From assembly GCA_947628135.1 (NCBI GenBank), contig CANQYT010000006.1, positions 38,627 to 102,626 of the forward strand: a stretch of 64,000 nt of DNA, given 5' to 3'. The translations under genes and the position numbers were made by a program. The notes under the pieces were generated by a model, which was given only the letters and a program-made list of their open reading frames with translations, had not been told where the DNA came from and did not search any database. This DNA is from an uncultured Clostridia bacterium. Lineage in GTDB: Bacteria; Bacillota; Clostridia; Christensenellales; CAG-314. Positions 23,787 to 32,653 of the stretch are shown here, piece by piece; within the stretch, counting starts at the first letter, position 1; each line of letters starts with the position of its first letter.

Positions 23787-26216
23787 TCAAATTATTATGT
23801 TTACCAATCTGCCGGGAATGGCAACTACCTTTTTGACCGCCGCGCCGCCCAAAGCCTCCGCAACGCGGCTGTCGGCAAGCACAAACTTTTCCAACTCCGC
23901 GGGGGACAGCGTGCTGTCTACGGTGAGTCTCACCTTGGGGCGGGAATTTATCTGAACGAGTATCTCCGCCTCGCTAACTTTGAGAGCGCGCTCGTCGTAT
24001 TCGGGGAATTTGCTTACAACGATACTGCCCTCGTGCCCCGTTTGCTGCCAGAGCTCCTCGCAGAAATGCGGAGCGAGGGGGCAGAGCAATTTGAGCAGAT
24101 CGTCGACCGCGCCGCGATACAGACGAGCGTTTTTGACGGGAAGTTTGTCGTACTTGGCAAGCGCGTTGACCAATTCCATCATACGGGCGACCGCCGTGTT
24201 GAAAGAAAACGCGGGGTAGTCGGCGTCCACAGCCTTTACGGTGGAGTGACGGACTCTGTCAAGTTCCCTTTCCTCTGCGCCCGCGTCCTCCTTTGCGGGA
24301 TAATCGCCGTACGCCGCAGTTACGTAGCGTTCGACGCGATCCAACCATTTGTTTATCGCTTTGATACCGTCGTCCGACCACGGACCGCCCTCTACGTAGC
24401 GGAAACCGAACGCCAGATAGCAACGGAACACGTCCGCGCCGTATGCGTTTACGTAGTCGTCGGGGGACACCACGTTGCCGTGAGTTTTGCTCATACGGTT
24501 GCCGTCCGGACCGAGTATTACGCCTTGATGTACCAACGACTTGAACGGTTCGTCGAAATGCAGATAACCCATATCGCGCAACGCTTTCGTGATGAAACGC
24601 GCATACAGCAGGTGCATACAGGCGTGTTCAGCGCCGCCGACGTACTTGTCTACGGGCAGCATCTTGTCTATCAGCGCCGTGTCGAAAGGCTTTTCGGCGT
24701 TGTGCGCGTCGGGGTAACGAAGATAGTACCAACTGCTGCATACGAAGGTATCCAGCGTGTCCGGGTCGCGCGTTGCGGGAGCGCCGCACTTGGGACACCG
24801 TACGTCGTGGATAAACTTGTCGTGTTTGGCGAGGGGACTTGTTCCGTCGGGACGAAATTCCACGTCGTACGGAAGCAAAACGGGCAGGTTCTCGTCGGGA
24901 ACTTCGCCGCAGTGCGGACAATATACGATGGGTATCGGAGCGCCCCAATAACGCTGACGGGACACAAGCCAATCTCTCAAACGGTAGTTTGTGGTAAGTT
25001 TGCCCTTGCCTGTTTGAGCCAACTTTTCCACGACGGCGATTTTGCCGCGCTCGCTTGCGATACCGTCGAATTCGCCGCTGTTGCACATCACGCCGTAATC
25101 GGTAAACGGCAATTCGTCGTCAACGTCGGGAGAAGCGCCCTTGATGACGCGTTTTATTTCCAAACCGTGCGTCCGCGCAAATTTGTAATCGCGCGCGTCG
25201 TGCGCGGGCACTCCCATAACAGCGCCCGTGCCGTAACTTGCAAGTACGTAATCGCCTATCCACACGGGGATACGCTCGCCGTTGATAGGGTTGACGGCGT
25301 AAGCGCCCGTAAATACGCCCGTCTTGTCCTTGGCGGTGGAAAGACGCTCTATTTCGTTGGTTTTTGCCACCTCGTCAATATATGCCTGCACCGCCGCCTT
25401 TTGTGCGGGGACGGTTATTTTGGGGACAAGTTCGTGTTCGGGCGCAAGTACCGCGTACGTACAGCCGAACAGCGTGTCGGCGCGCGTTGTGAACACTTTG
25501 AAAGAGCCGCTGCCGTCGGCAAGTTCGAACACGATTTCTCCGCCCTGCGACTTGCCTATCCAATTGCGCTGCATTGCCTTGGTCTTTTCCGGCCAGTCCA
25601 AATTGTCAAGACCTTGAAGCAATTCCTCGGCGTAGTCGGTTATTTTGAAAAACCACTGCGTAAGATCCTTTTTTACGACCTGACTGTCGCAACGCTCGCA
25701 ACGTCCGTCTACCACCTGCTCGTTGGCAAGCACGGTGTTGCAACTCGGACACCAATTGACGGGCGCTTTTTTGCGGTAGGCAAGCCCCTTTTTGTACAGT
25801 TGGATAAATATCCACTGCGTCCACTTGTAATAGTCGGGCAAACAGGTCTTTATTTCGTGATCCCAATCGAACATCGCGCCGATGTTTTTGAGTTGCCCTT
25901 CCATTACTTCAATGTTGTGCAAGGTACTGTCCTGCGGATGAACGCCCGTCTTTATCGCATAATTCTCGGCGGGCAATCCGAACGCGTCGAATCCCATAGG
26001 CTGAAAAACGTTTTTACCTTTCATTATCTGATAGCGCGCAAAACTGTCCGTCAGCCCGTAGTTGTACCAATGCCCGACGTGCAGTTTGCTGCCGCTGGGG
26101 TAACTGAACATTTCCAGCACGTAGTACTTGTCGTCGACGTTGTTTTCGTCGAATTTGTATACCTGCCGCTCGCTCCACAGTTTGTTCCATTTTTTTTCTA
26201 CCGCAATCTTGTCCAT
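23787..26216 (-). CDS. leuS: Leucyl-tRNA synthetase
   Basis: An 809-residue class I aminoacyl-tRNA synthetase. The HIGH motif is HVGH at 46-49, preceded by FSYPSGSKL. The CP1 editing domain carries the T-rich [16 protein letters not shown] segment, a zinc-type CPxCG...CPKCG insert is present, and the KMSKS motif is RMSKTHGN in the second half. The anticodon-binding and C-terminal parts complete a normal length. It charges tRNA-Leu in the cytoplasm. The start is ATG at 26216 after AGAGGGA; the longer open frame to 26327 runs through the promoter. I looked for a T-box leader, common for this gene in Bacillota, and found none. Confidence 0.97.
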   Translation of the reverse strand: MDKIAVEKKWNKLWSERQVYKFDENNVDDKYYVLEMFSYPSGSKLHVGHWYNYGLTDSFARYQIMKGKNVFQPMGFDAFGLPAENYAIKTGVHPQDSTLHNIEVMEGQLKNIGAMFDWDHEIKTCLPDYYKWTQWIFIQLYKKGLAYRKKAPVNWCPSCNTVLANEQVVDGRCERCDSQVVKKDLTQWFFKITDYAEELLQGLDNLDWPEKTKAMQRNWIGKSQGGEIVFELADGSGSFKVFTTRADTLFGCTYAVLAPEHELVPKITVPAQKAAVQAYIDEVAKTNEIERLSTAKDKTGVFTGAYAVNPINGERIPVWIGDYVLASYGTGAVMGVPAHDARDYKFARTHGLEIKRVIKGASPDVDDELPFTDYGVMCNSGEFDGIASERGKIAVVEKLAQTGKGKLTTNYRLRDWLVSRQRYWGAPIPIVYCPHCGEVPDENLPVLLPYDVEFRPDGTSPLAKHDKFIHDVRCPKCGAPATRDPDTLDTFVCSSWYYLRYPDAHNAEKPFDTALIDKMLPVDKYVGGAEHACMHLLYARFITKALRDMGYLHFDEPFKSLVHQGVILGPDGNRMSKTHGNVVSPDDYVNAYGADVFRCYLAFGFRYVEGGPWSDDGIKAINKWLDRVERYVTAAYGDYPAKEDAGAEERELDRVRHSTVKAVDADYPAFSFNTAVARMMELVNALAKYDKLPVKNARLYRGAVDDLLKLLCPLAPHFCEELWQQTGHEGSIVVSKFPEYDERALKVSEAEILVQINSRPKVRLTVDSTLSPAELEKFVLADSRVAEALGGAAVKKVVAIPGRLVNIII

Positions 26217-26244
26217 AAATCCCTCTCGGTTGGTTATATGCAAA

Positions 26245-26273
26245 ATTGTAGTCCAACAACGGGTGTTTGTCAA
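26245..26273 (-). promoter_or_regulatory. Promoter of leuS
   Basis: Minus strand TTGACA (26273-26268), 17-base spacer, TACAAT (26250-26245). The short leader leaves no room for a T-box. Confidence 0.85.
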
Positions 26274-26338
26274 GAGAAAGCGCGCCGTTTGTTGTTCGGC
26301 GCAATATGCGTCCCGCAATGTCAACATTTTTGAAAAAA

Positions 26339-26385
26339 TGTCGAAATTTGTTATTTTTGAATATTTTTTTGTCGAATTTGTCGAT
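26339..26385 (+). promoter_or_regulatory. Cluster of 0A-box-like sites upstream of the Spo0A-C-like gene
   Basis: Two exact TGTCGAA heptamers (26339-26345 and 26370-26376) and one near match TGTCGAT (26379-26385), all in the same orientation, lie in an A+T-rich stretch. TGTCGAA is the 0A box bound by Spo0A. The cluster lies between the leuS promoter and the promoter of the adjacent gene, which encodes a Spo0A-type DNA-binding domain. Confidence 0.55.
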
Positions 26386-26446
26386 TTTAGAGAGAGTATT
26401 GCGGTAAAATTTCATTAAAAAGTCAAAATATTTTTGTAAAAATATG

Positions 26447-26475
26447 TTGTATTGTGTCAAATTTTATGTTATTAT
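26447..26475 (+). promoter_or_regulatory. Promoter of the Spo0A-C-like gene
   Basis: TTGTAT (26447-26452), 17-base spacer, TATTAT (26470-26475), about 30 nt before the start at 26505. Confidence 0.6.
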
Positions 26476-26504
26476 AGTTTTAAGTTGATCAGGAGGATAC
26501 AGGT

Positions 26505-26960
26505 ATGGATGGCGTCAACAAAGACGATTGTTTTTTACACGGCGACGAATTGTATAAGAGTATCGTGGGCGACGGCGCAAGCGACGTACACGTGCTGGTC
26601 GGTCAACTGTTGATCGGACTCGGTTTCAAGAGCAAACTGACGGGTACGCAGTACTTGAAGGACGCGATATTGTACCGATATGCCAGACGGGACGTGGCGC
26701 ACATCAACTACAACAATGAAGTGTACACCGACGTGGCGGAGAGATTGCACTCCACTCCGTGCAGGGTGGAACGCGCGATAAGAAAAGCCATCGGCGACTG
26801 CGCCGACTTCGGCAATCTCAACGCTTTCAACGACTTGATACACGGCAGAGTTACCGCGCCGGGATACGTTCCGTCCAACACCGAGTTGATAAGCCGCATT
26901 GTGGATTGGCTCAACATCGAAGAGGAAAAAGGTCACATAGCCAAGTCGGACGAGCAATGA
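26505..26960 (+). CDS. Free-standing Spo0A C-terminal-like DNA-binding protein
   Basis: A 151-residue protein whose residues about 28-118 match the Spo0A effector domain. Matching parts are the LGF...GTQYLKDAI helix, then YTDVAERLHSTPCRVERAIRKAI, which is the recognition-helix region (Spo0A has TPSRVERAIRHAI), and GNLNAFNDL. There is no receiver domain: only about 27 residues precede the effector fold. It therefore cannot be phosphorylated like Spo0A. It probably binds 0A-box-like DNA, and such boxes lie just upstream. The C-terminal 35 residues are an extra helix. The start is ATG at 26505 nine bases after AGGAGG. It may act as a competitor or constitutive version of Spo0A; this is inference. 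Confidence 0.85.
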   Translation: MDGVNKDDCFLHGDELYKSIVGDGASDVHVLVGQLLIGLGFKSKLTGTQYLKDAILYRYARRDVAHINYNNEVYTDVAERLHSTPCRVERAIRKAIGDCADFGNLNAFNDLIHGRVTAPGYVPSNTELISRIVDWLNIEEEKGHIAKSDEQ

Positions 26961-26972
26961 CGGACGCACGGG

Positions 26973-27001
26973 TTGCGTTTGCGCCCGAAAGGGTGTATAA
27001 T
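26973..27001 (+). promoter_or_regulatory. Promoter of nnrD
   Basis: TTGCGT (26973-26978), 17-base spacer, TATAAT (26996-27001). Transcription would start near 27008, on top of the GAGG ribosome site, so the leader is only about 11 nt. Confidence 0.65.
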
Positions 27002-27018
27002 GCCGTCGAGGTGACTTG

Positions 27019-27915
27019 ATGACGGCAAACAATATTTACGAATGGACGGCGGAGGACTGCCGACGGTGCTTGCCTTGGCGCAGCGGAGAATGCAACAAGG
27101 GAGATTTCGGCTACGTGGCGCTTATCGGCGGCAGCGAAAAATACTGCGGCGCGGCTAAGTTGGCGAACTTGGCGGCGTCGGCTATGCGCAGCGGCGCGGG
27201 CGTGGTAAAACTTGCCGTACCGAAAAACGTTGCGCGCGCCGTTTTGCCCTGCTTGTTGGAAAGCACGCTTTTTCCGCTGTCCGCGGCAAAGGGACAGTTG
27301 GTTTTCGACGAGGCTCAATTTGCCGAACTGACCCGCAACGTGCGCACCGTTGCGTTTGGAATGGGTTGCGGCACGGGCGACGGCGCAAAACAGGCGCTGA
27401 AATGGTTGCTGGAAAAATACGACGGCACGCTTGTTGTGGATGCCGACGGCTTGAACTGCCTTGCCGCGTTGGGAACGGAATTGCTGAAAAAGTGCGCGCC
27501 GAACCGCGTTGTGCTTACGCCGCACGCGGCGGAATTTTCCCGTTTGACGGGCGAGACGGTGGAAAACGTCTTGCAAAACAAGGCGGACCTTGCGCGCCGC
27601 TTTGCGGAAAAGTACGAAGTTACCGTGTTGGTTAAGGGCGAGGAAACCATAGTTTCCGACGGCTTTTCGATACTTTCGGTAAAACGTGGCTGTGCGGGAA
27701 TGGCTACGGCGGGAAGCGGAGACGTGCTTTCCGGCATTGTGGCGGCAATTTGCGCGTACAACCGCGACGACGTTACCGCAGCGACCGCCACCGCCGCCTA
27801 CGTAAACGGAGTTGCGGGTGAACTTGCGCAGGAAAAAACCAACCCCATATCGATGATTGCGTCCGACACGACGAGATGCATTGCGCAAGCGATAACGAAT
27901 ATTTTGAAGGGATAA
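27019..27915 (+). CDS. nnrD: ADP/ATP-dependent NAD(P)H-hydrate dehydratase
   Basis: A 298-residue ribokinase-like enzyme of the YjeF C-terminal/NnrD family. It repairs hydrated NAD(P)H with ADP or ATP. Visible signatures: GDFGYVALIGGSEKYCGAAKLA at the N-terminus, the LVVDADGLNCLA segment, LTPHAAEFSRL, and the nucleotide/catalytic motif TAGSGDVLSG. The N-terminal epimerase domain (NnrE) found fused in many bacteria is absent, so only the dehydratase half is here. The start is ATG at 27019, seven bases after GAGG; a TTG directly before it is less likely. Its own promoter lies in the 58-base gap after the Spo0A-C-like gene. Confidence 0.92.
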   Translation: MTANNIYEWTAEDCRRCLPWRSGECNKGDFGYVALIGGSEKYCGAAKLANLAASAMRSGAGVVKLAVPKNVARAVLPCLLESTLFPLSAAKGQLVFDEAQFAELTRNVRTVAFGMGCGTGDGAKQALKWLLEKYDGTLVVDADGLNCLAALGTELLKKCAPNRVVLTPHAAEFSRLTGETVENVLQNKADLARRFAEKYEVTVLVKGEETIVSDGFSILSVKRGCAGMATAGSGDVLSGIVAAICAYNRDDVTAATATAAYVNGVAGELAQEKTNPISMIASDTTRCIAQAITNILKG

Positions 27916-28171
27916 CCGCGCGAGGCGCAATCAAGAAGCGCTCAAATGCGCTTGCGCGCGGAAAAAGCGCGGCAACCGCCCCCACCGCAAACGAGCGCCG
28001 CTTTTCTGCCGCGCGTTTGTTTTGCTTTGCGCAAATTGCGGCACGTGGGTTGTGACGACAGCAAGACTTGCCGTTGACCTTTCGGCGACGAGAAAAAAAC
28101 TCTTTCACAAAATTAGTCCTCCGTGGTGAACGCATAGCCCAATCTTTCGGCGACGTAAAAAGCTCTTTCAC

Positions 28172-28213
28172 TAAAACACGAGCCAAACTATACTGTTCGG
28201 CTCGTATTTTTTT
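28172..28213 (+). terminator. Terminator-like hairpin, copy A of a dispersed hairpin family
   Basis: An eleven-base stem with one mismatch, ACGAGCCAAAC (28178-28188) and GTTCGGCTCGT (28195-28205), then seven T on the plus strand. It may end the nnrD transcript about 270 nt past its stop. Similar to copies at 28449-28489 and 59742-59782. Confidence 0.65.
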
Positions 28214-28448
28214 GAGGAGATACAACTCTAATCATCAAATATACTCATTTGATTTTGTACAACGATCCAGCATAAATTTTCGCCTTTTTATTATAATATA
28301 AAATCAAAATTATTGAATATTTTCACAAAAAAAATAGAAAAGCACCGCGATATTTTCACCATACGTGCAATTATGACAATTTTTCCGCCGATATTGTTAT
28401 ACAAAACACTAAAACAGCATACGGCAAAGCAGCATCCAAACGTCAGCA

Positions 28449-28505
28449 TAAAACAATACGAGTCCAACACTACCTGTCGGACTCGTATTGCTCTGCTTTG
28501 GCGAA
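28449..28505. repeat. Hairpin family copy B, with a tRNA-3'-flank-like tail
   Basis: A 41-base near-palindrome (AATACGAGTCC / GGACTCGTATT) preceded by TAAAACA and followed by CTCTGCTTTGGCG. The same order is found at 59742-59795, where the hairpin and CTGCTTTGGCG flank the 3' end of tRNA-Ser. It may also serve as the terminator of the Mrr gene, which ends at 28535. Confidence 0.55.
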
Positions 28506-28534
28506 GCAGTAGCGACTAAATTGAATTTATTTTT

Positions 28535-29449
28535 TCATAAAGTGTCGAAATAATCACTATCCACGCGTTTGATCGTAATCGTCTTTTCCACAGAAACACC
28601 GACATTATATTCATACATCAGCTCTACCAGATTTTTACCGTTTATTAAAACGACGGAATTGGAGTTGTTTCTATTTACTGCCTCAATCGCTTGCTTGGTA
28701 AAATCTGATGTGGTAATAAATATACCTTTTCGCGCACCCTTTAATTGTAGTGCGCCGAAAAACTGTTGGATCGTCGGGTGTCCAACCAAATTATCACGAT
28801 TATACCTTTTGGCTTGTATATATATTGTATCTAATCCGAGTTTATCTTCTTTAACTAAACCGTCAATTCCTTCATCTCCCGACTTTTTGGTCGCCTTGCC
28901 TGCATCGGCTATATTACCTCCATATCCCATTGCAACTATTAAATCGACAACCAATTGTTCAAAAGCATATGGGGATTGTTCTAAAATTTTATTAAGTAGG
29001 TCATCGCAAACACTTTTTTTCAGTATTTCGTTTCCCTCTAATATTTTTTCCATAGGTGTTTTTTCTTCTTCAAACACCCCTTCGTGCCGATGAGTATTTT
29101 TGCCGTCTATATTTTGAAATTCCACAAACTGAGGGTATCTGCGCAAATAGGCAGTGTTTAGATTTGTTATATTCTCTGCAACAACTCGATTGCCTTCGTC
29201 TGTAATTTTATAGTTTGATCTTGAAGGACTTAATATAAGTCCCGCCTTTTTCAAATACGTTAATGCCCATCCAATTCGATTGATATATGTCGGTTGTGTT
29301 TGCGATGGCAAAGTTTCGTCCATTTGTTCAGTGGTAAGATGCATCATCGATGCCACATCGTGATAGATAACTCTCTTCTGCCATATTTTGCCATTGGAAA
29401 GTAATTTAATTATAGGAAACATAAACTCTTGATAACTTGGAACATTCAT
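28535..29449 (-). CDS. mrr: Mrr-type type IV restriction endonuclease
   Basis: A 304-residue protein with an Mrr_N winged-helix region at about 1-100 and an Mrr catalytic domain at 155-295. The PD-(D/E)XK site is readable: E164 in FEQLVVDL, D196 in GDEGIDG, and Q212/K214 in IYIQAKRY. Mrr enzymes cut DNA carrying methylated bases and defend against modified phage or foreign DNA. The start is ATG at 29449, six bases after AGGTG; a GTG three codons upstream overlaps that site. The gene is A+T-rich compared with the metabolic genes on either side, as expected of mobile defence genes. No methyltransferase is adjacent, consistent with type IV. Confidence 0.88.
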   Translation of the reverse strand: MNVPSYQEFMFPIIKLLSNGKIWQKRVIYHDVASMMHLTTEQMDETLPSQTQPTYINRIGWALTYLKKAGLILSPSRSNYKITDEGNRVVAENITNLNTAYLRRYPQFVEFQNIDGKNTHRHEGVFEEEKTPMEKILEGNEILKKSVCDDLLNKILEQSPYAFEQLVVDLIVAMGYGGNIADAGKATKKSGDEGIDGLVKEDKLGLDTIYIQAKRYNRDNLVGHPTIQQFFGALQLKGARKGIFITTSDFTKQAIEAVNRNNSNSVVLINGKNLVELMYEYNVGVSVEKTITIKRVDSDYFDTL

Positions 29450-29506
29450 ATAAAACACCTTTTTTATTTAATTATATCACACATTCTAAAACATAGAAAC
29501 AATATT

Positions 29507-29512
29507 TTGACA
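29507..29512 (+). promoter_or_regulatory. Possible -35 box for the PIN-like gene
   Basis: TTGACA at 29507-29512. Only a weak TAATCT is at the right distance downstream, so the promoter call is tentative. Confidence 0.35.
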
Positions 29513-29553
29513 AAATGTTACTTTTATACTAATCTTATAAGGGAACACAAACT

Positions 29554-30547
29554 ATGAAAACACGAAAAAAAACTACACAACTAGATATTTCGGTCAAAAA
29601 GGCTTCTACGCCCGTTCTTTTTTTTAGACTCAAATTATATTATAGAATTTAATAAGGTACTAAAAAACAATTGTACCGACAAGAGTTACGAGAAATTGCT
29701 TGATGTACTTAATATAATGTCAAATGAAAATCTAATTCATTGCCCCATTGCAGATCAATCGTTGGAGGTATCATACGGCAAAAACAAACAACAAAATTTA
29801 CAACTACTCAATCGCATAAGCAATGGCAGCAGATTCCGTCATTATGTAACCATCGAAAAACAGGAACAAGCGATTTTCTTTGATGCTTATCTTAACTCTG
29901 AAACAAAGATTATTTTAGATTACAATTTAGGCTTGCGATTTTTGGGCGAGACCTCGCAATCATCAAATATCGACATTTCATTTGTAGTTGAAGATAATGT
30001 AATTCTTTCTTTACAAGAAAGTAAAATAGAATTTGCAAAAAAAATGAACGAGTTAAAAGAAAAGAAAAAAGATTTATCTTTTTATCAATTGTTCGAACAG
30101 GAAACAAATTCTGAGGGCAATACTTTGGAAATATATTTAAAAAATCCAAATTCTCAATTTATATCTAAACAGTTCACGAAAGAAATATTAGAAATTTATG
30201 CGCATATTATTGCTAAAAACGATTTTTCTATCAATGAAATGTCTTTACAACTATTTATGACCTTTTTATTTAGCGATTATTGGAAAGAAACGCCTTATTG
30301 CTATATCAAAAAATCAATTTTGGCATTTATGCTTTCCCGCAATCGTCATTTTAAAAAAAGCGATTTTATGGATATAAACAATGCCTGTTATTTTTTTCCT
30401 TTCTGTAATTTCTTTTTAACAGATAAATATTTGGCAAATTGTTTGAATGAACTTGGCTTAGAGAAAAAATATAATACCGTTGTTTTTTCAAAAACCAATT
30501 TAGATGAGTTAATTGATATTTTAGAACACTTGATAGGAATCAATTAA
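29554..30547 (+). pseudogene. PIN-like gene interrupted at a T8 run (frameshift or recoding)
   Basis: Translation from ATG at 29554 (behind AAGGGA) gives 32 codons and stops at 29652. Dropping one T from the run of eight at 29618-29625 joins that start to the long frame that continues to 30547, giving about 330 residues. The joint then reads VLFLDSNYIIEF, a typical first strand of a PIN-like nuclease domain with its first acidic residue. Without the joint, the downstream part has only a TTG at 29696 and no ribosome site. The rest is rich in Lys, Phe and Asn and is not recognised. It may be a decayed gene, a sequencing error in a homopolymer, or a gene using slippage. Function as toxin or nuclease is only suggested. 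Confidence 0.5.
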
Positions 30548-30559
30548 ATATATCTAAAA

Positions 30560-30830
30560 GATTCTGCGCCGAATCGACTTAAAAGTTTTCAATCGAAACA
30601 CAAAACGCGCAAGCACCTTTTCAATCGAACAATGCAACGGCTTGACGGCGATCACGGACAATGCAATAGAAGTAAACGGATAGTATTTGACGAAACTGCT
30701 GCCAAAATGTTGACTTCCGCGTGGCAGAGCGATCTATACTCGTCCTTGATCATAAATTCACGACGGAACTTCCACAAGACAACCGCGTCCTGTGGAAATT
30801 GAGCCAACAGATTTTTGCAATGTAAGATTT
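30560..30830 (+). pseudogene. Coding debris, unrecognised
   Basis: Several short coding-like pieces lie in different plus-strand frames, for example IEQCNGLTAITDNAIEVNG, ending in a stop near 30680, and SILVLDHKFTTELPQDN further on. No intact frame joins them and there is no ribosome site. Most likely a decayed gene in an accessory region; the family is not recognised. Confidence 0.3.
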
Positions 30831-30842
30831 ATCTAAAACGAA

Positions 30843-31016
30843 TCAGATGTTTTTCAGAATTTCTATAATTGCTTTGAATTGTGCCAACTCATTCAAATCT
30901 TTCCAAAATCGCATTTGATTTCTTTGAGATAACTTGCTGTAATCGTCTGCAAATTCCTGTCCCTTTTGTACCGTTTTTACAAAAAATTCTTGATATGCTT
31001 TTTCTTCGTCTATCAT
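30843..31016 (-). CDS. 57-residue hypothetical protein
   Basis: A short gene with ATG at 31016, five bases after GGAG, and TGA at 30843. The product is charged and helical (starts MIDEEKAYQEFFVKTVQKG, ends AIIEILKNI), without membrane segment or cysteine motif. The good ribosome site and clean helical pattern support expression. Its neighbours give no clear role; it lies 387 nt past the end of the fructan operon in the same direction. Not recognised. Confidence 0.55.
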   Translation of the reverse strand: MIDEEKAYQEFFVKTVQKGQEFADDYSKLSQRNQMRFWKDLNELAQFKAIIEILKNI

Positions 31017-31192
31017 TTTTTCTCCATTAAGTGATAAAATACTTAAAATCTACTTTCCGATTGGTTTTGAATTGCGCTTCGGTATAAAAAGAAACGCGCA
31101 GTGCTTCCTTTGAGTTGTAACTTGTGGGGCGGTTTGGTGGGGCGAGGCAAGGCACACAAAGCGAGAAAGGCGTAAGTCCCAATAGGTTTTTG

Positions 31193-31231
31193 TTGCGGAA
31201 AGGGCTGTGAAGTTCGCAGCCCTTTCCGCAA
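31193..31231. repeat. Perfect 15-base inverted repeat downstream of the fructan operon
   Basis: TTGCGGAAAGGGCTG (31193-31207) pairs perfectly with 31217-31231 around a nine-base loop. No T run follows on either strand. A second hairpin, GCAGTCGC/GCGACTGC, is at 31328-31356. They may slow or stabilise the 3' end of the operon mRNA. Nothing else is seen in 31017-31403. Confidence 0.6.
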
Positions 31232-31403
31232 AAATATGTACCTCGTAGGTAAAAATCGCGTTGTTTGAGCAGCCGTTGTCCCGACGGGCAGACGACTTTT
31301 GCTCGATCGCTCCGTCCATATGCGGTTGCAGTCGCCGCCGCAAAAGGTGCGACTGCGGCGACGCTTCGGCAAAGGCAAACGAAAATATGCGCCGCCGTTA
31401 CGT

Positions 31404-32651
31404 TTACTTGTCCTTTTTGCTGCCGAACTTTTTCTTCATCGCCGCGAACGTCCTTGCAAAGAAACCTTGCGGCTTTTGTTCGATGATGGTCACGTTGTCC
31501 TCGTCCAACGACTTGGTAACTTCCACTTCCTCGTACTCGCAATAGTCGGAGGTTATCGCTTTTGTCGTCGTCTCGTTGAAGAAACGCGTGTAACCCGTTT
31601 CCACAGCGACGCGAATGACATCGTGTTCGCGTATGGTGTACTTGTTGGGTATCTTTACCACAACGTCTATGTCTCCCACTTTGCCGTGTACGTTGAGAAT
31701 GTCTCCCAGCAACTCGACAATGCCCACTTCCATTGCAAAGGACGCGTCTCTGAACTGTTGAAAACGATCGTCGCCCTCATATATCAAATTTTCGGGGCGA
31801 ACGCCGTAAACCAACCCGTGACCGACGTAGTTTTTCAGCAGTTCTTTCTCTTCGCCGCGCAGGGCAACGGTCTGCTCCGACCCGCGAATGGCAAACGTGC
31901 CGTCCTCGTTGAGCGTGCCGTACAGGAAATTCATCGCGGGCGTGCCGATGAAACCCGCCACAAACAAGTTTGCGGGGTTTTGGTATATTTCGTTGGGAGT
32001 GCCTATCTGCTGAATGAAACCGTCTTTCATAACCACGATGCGGCTTGCCATCGTCATTGCCTCTATCTGGTCGTGAGTGACGTAGATGGTTGTTGCGCCC
32101 ACTTCTTCGTGGATACGCACGATTTCGCTGCGCATCGCTACGCGCAATTTGGCGTCCAAGTTGCTGAGCGGTTCGTCCATAAGAAACACTTTGGGACGGC
32201 GCACGATAGATCTGCCCAACGCCACTCTTTGGCGCTGTCCACCCGAAAGGTTGCGCGGTTTGCGGTCGAGATAGGGTTTCAGCCGTAAGATCTTTGCCGC
32301 TTCCTGTACGCGACGGTCGATTTCTTCCTTGGGTACTTTGCGCAGTTTCAGCGCGTACGCCATATTGTCGTACACCGTCATTTGCGGATACAGCGCGTAG
32401 CTTTGAAACACCATCGCGATGTCTCTGTCCTTGGGCGCGGCTTTGTTCATCAATTTGCCGTCGATGTACAATTCGCCGTAGGATATTTCCTCCAACCCCG
32501 CCACCATACGCAGCGTCGTCGATTTGCCGCAACCGGACGGTCCGACAAAGACGATGAATTCGCCGTCTTGTATGTCGATGGAAAAGTCGTGTACCGCGTG
32601 CACTCCGCCTTCATACACTTTGTTTACGTTTACCAATTTTACCGATGCCAT
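31404..32651 (-). CDS. MsmK/UgpC-type sugar ABC transporter ATP-binding protein
   Basis: A 415-residue ABC ATPase of the MalK/MsmK/UgpC group. Walker A GPSGCGKST is at 37-45, the signature NLSGGQRQR follows near 135, Walker B is FLMDEPLSNLD, and the switch His is in VTHDQ. A TOBE/OB-type C-terminal domain from about 240 is usual for this group, and a positively charged tail (KKKFGSKKDK) is extra. It should energise the two permeases of this operon. The start is ATG at 32651, two bases after the stop of the kinase gene. Its ribosome site is weak (GGCGG), so coupling is likely. Last gene of the operon. Confidence 0.92.
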   Translation of the reverse strand: MASVKLVNVNKVYEGGVHAVHDFSIDIQDGEFIVFVGPSGCGKSTTLRMVAGLEEISYGELYIDGKLMNKAAPKDRDIAMVFQSYALYPQMTVYDNMAYALKLRKVPKEEIDRRVQEAAKILRLKPYLDRKPRNLSGGQRQRVALGRSIVRRPKVFLMDEPLSNLDAKLRVAMRSEIVRIHEEVGATTIYVTHDQIEAMTMASRIVVMKDGFIQQIGTPNEIYQNPANLFVAGFIGTPAMNFLYGTLNEDGTFAIRGSEQTVALRGEEKELLKNYVGHGLVYGVRPENLIYEGDDRFQQFRDASFAMEVGIVELLGDILNVHGKVGDIDVVVKIPNKYTIREHDVIRVAVETGYTRFFNETTTKAITSDYCEYEEVEVTKSLDEDNVTIIEQKPQGFFARTFAAMKKKFGSKKDK

Positions 32652-32653
32652 AG

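Larger units (their letters stand above)
27916..28534. other. Intergenic stretch with imperfect repeats and hairpins
   Basis: No gene seen. It holds two imperfect direct repeats sharing CTTTCGGCGACG and CTCTTTCAC (28079-28112 and 28144-28177), and two hairpins of a dispersed family (28172-28208 and 28449-28489). The middle, about 28215-28440, is A+T-rich with nothing I can support. Confidence 0.6.

Noticed and set aside
24033..26333. 766-codon plus-strand frame
   Set aside because: Antisense to leuS.
26217..26504. T-box riboswitch expected before leuS
   Set aside because: The leader is under 40 nt from a consensus promoter and has no AGGGTGG-type antiterminator sequence.
27773..28225. 150-codon minus-strand frame beside nnrD
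   Set aside because: About a third of it is antisense to nnrD and the rest is made of the two short imperfect repeats; Arg-rich low-quality product.
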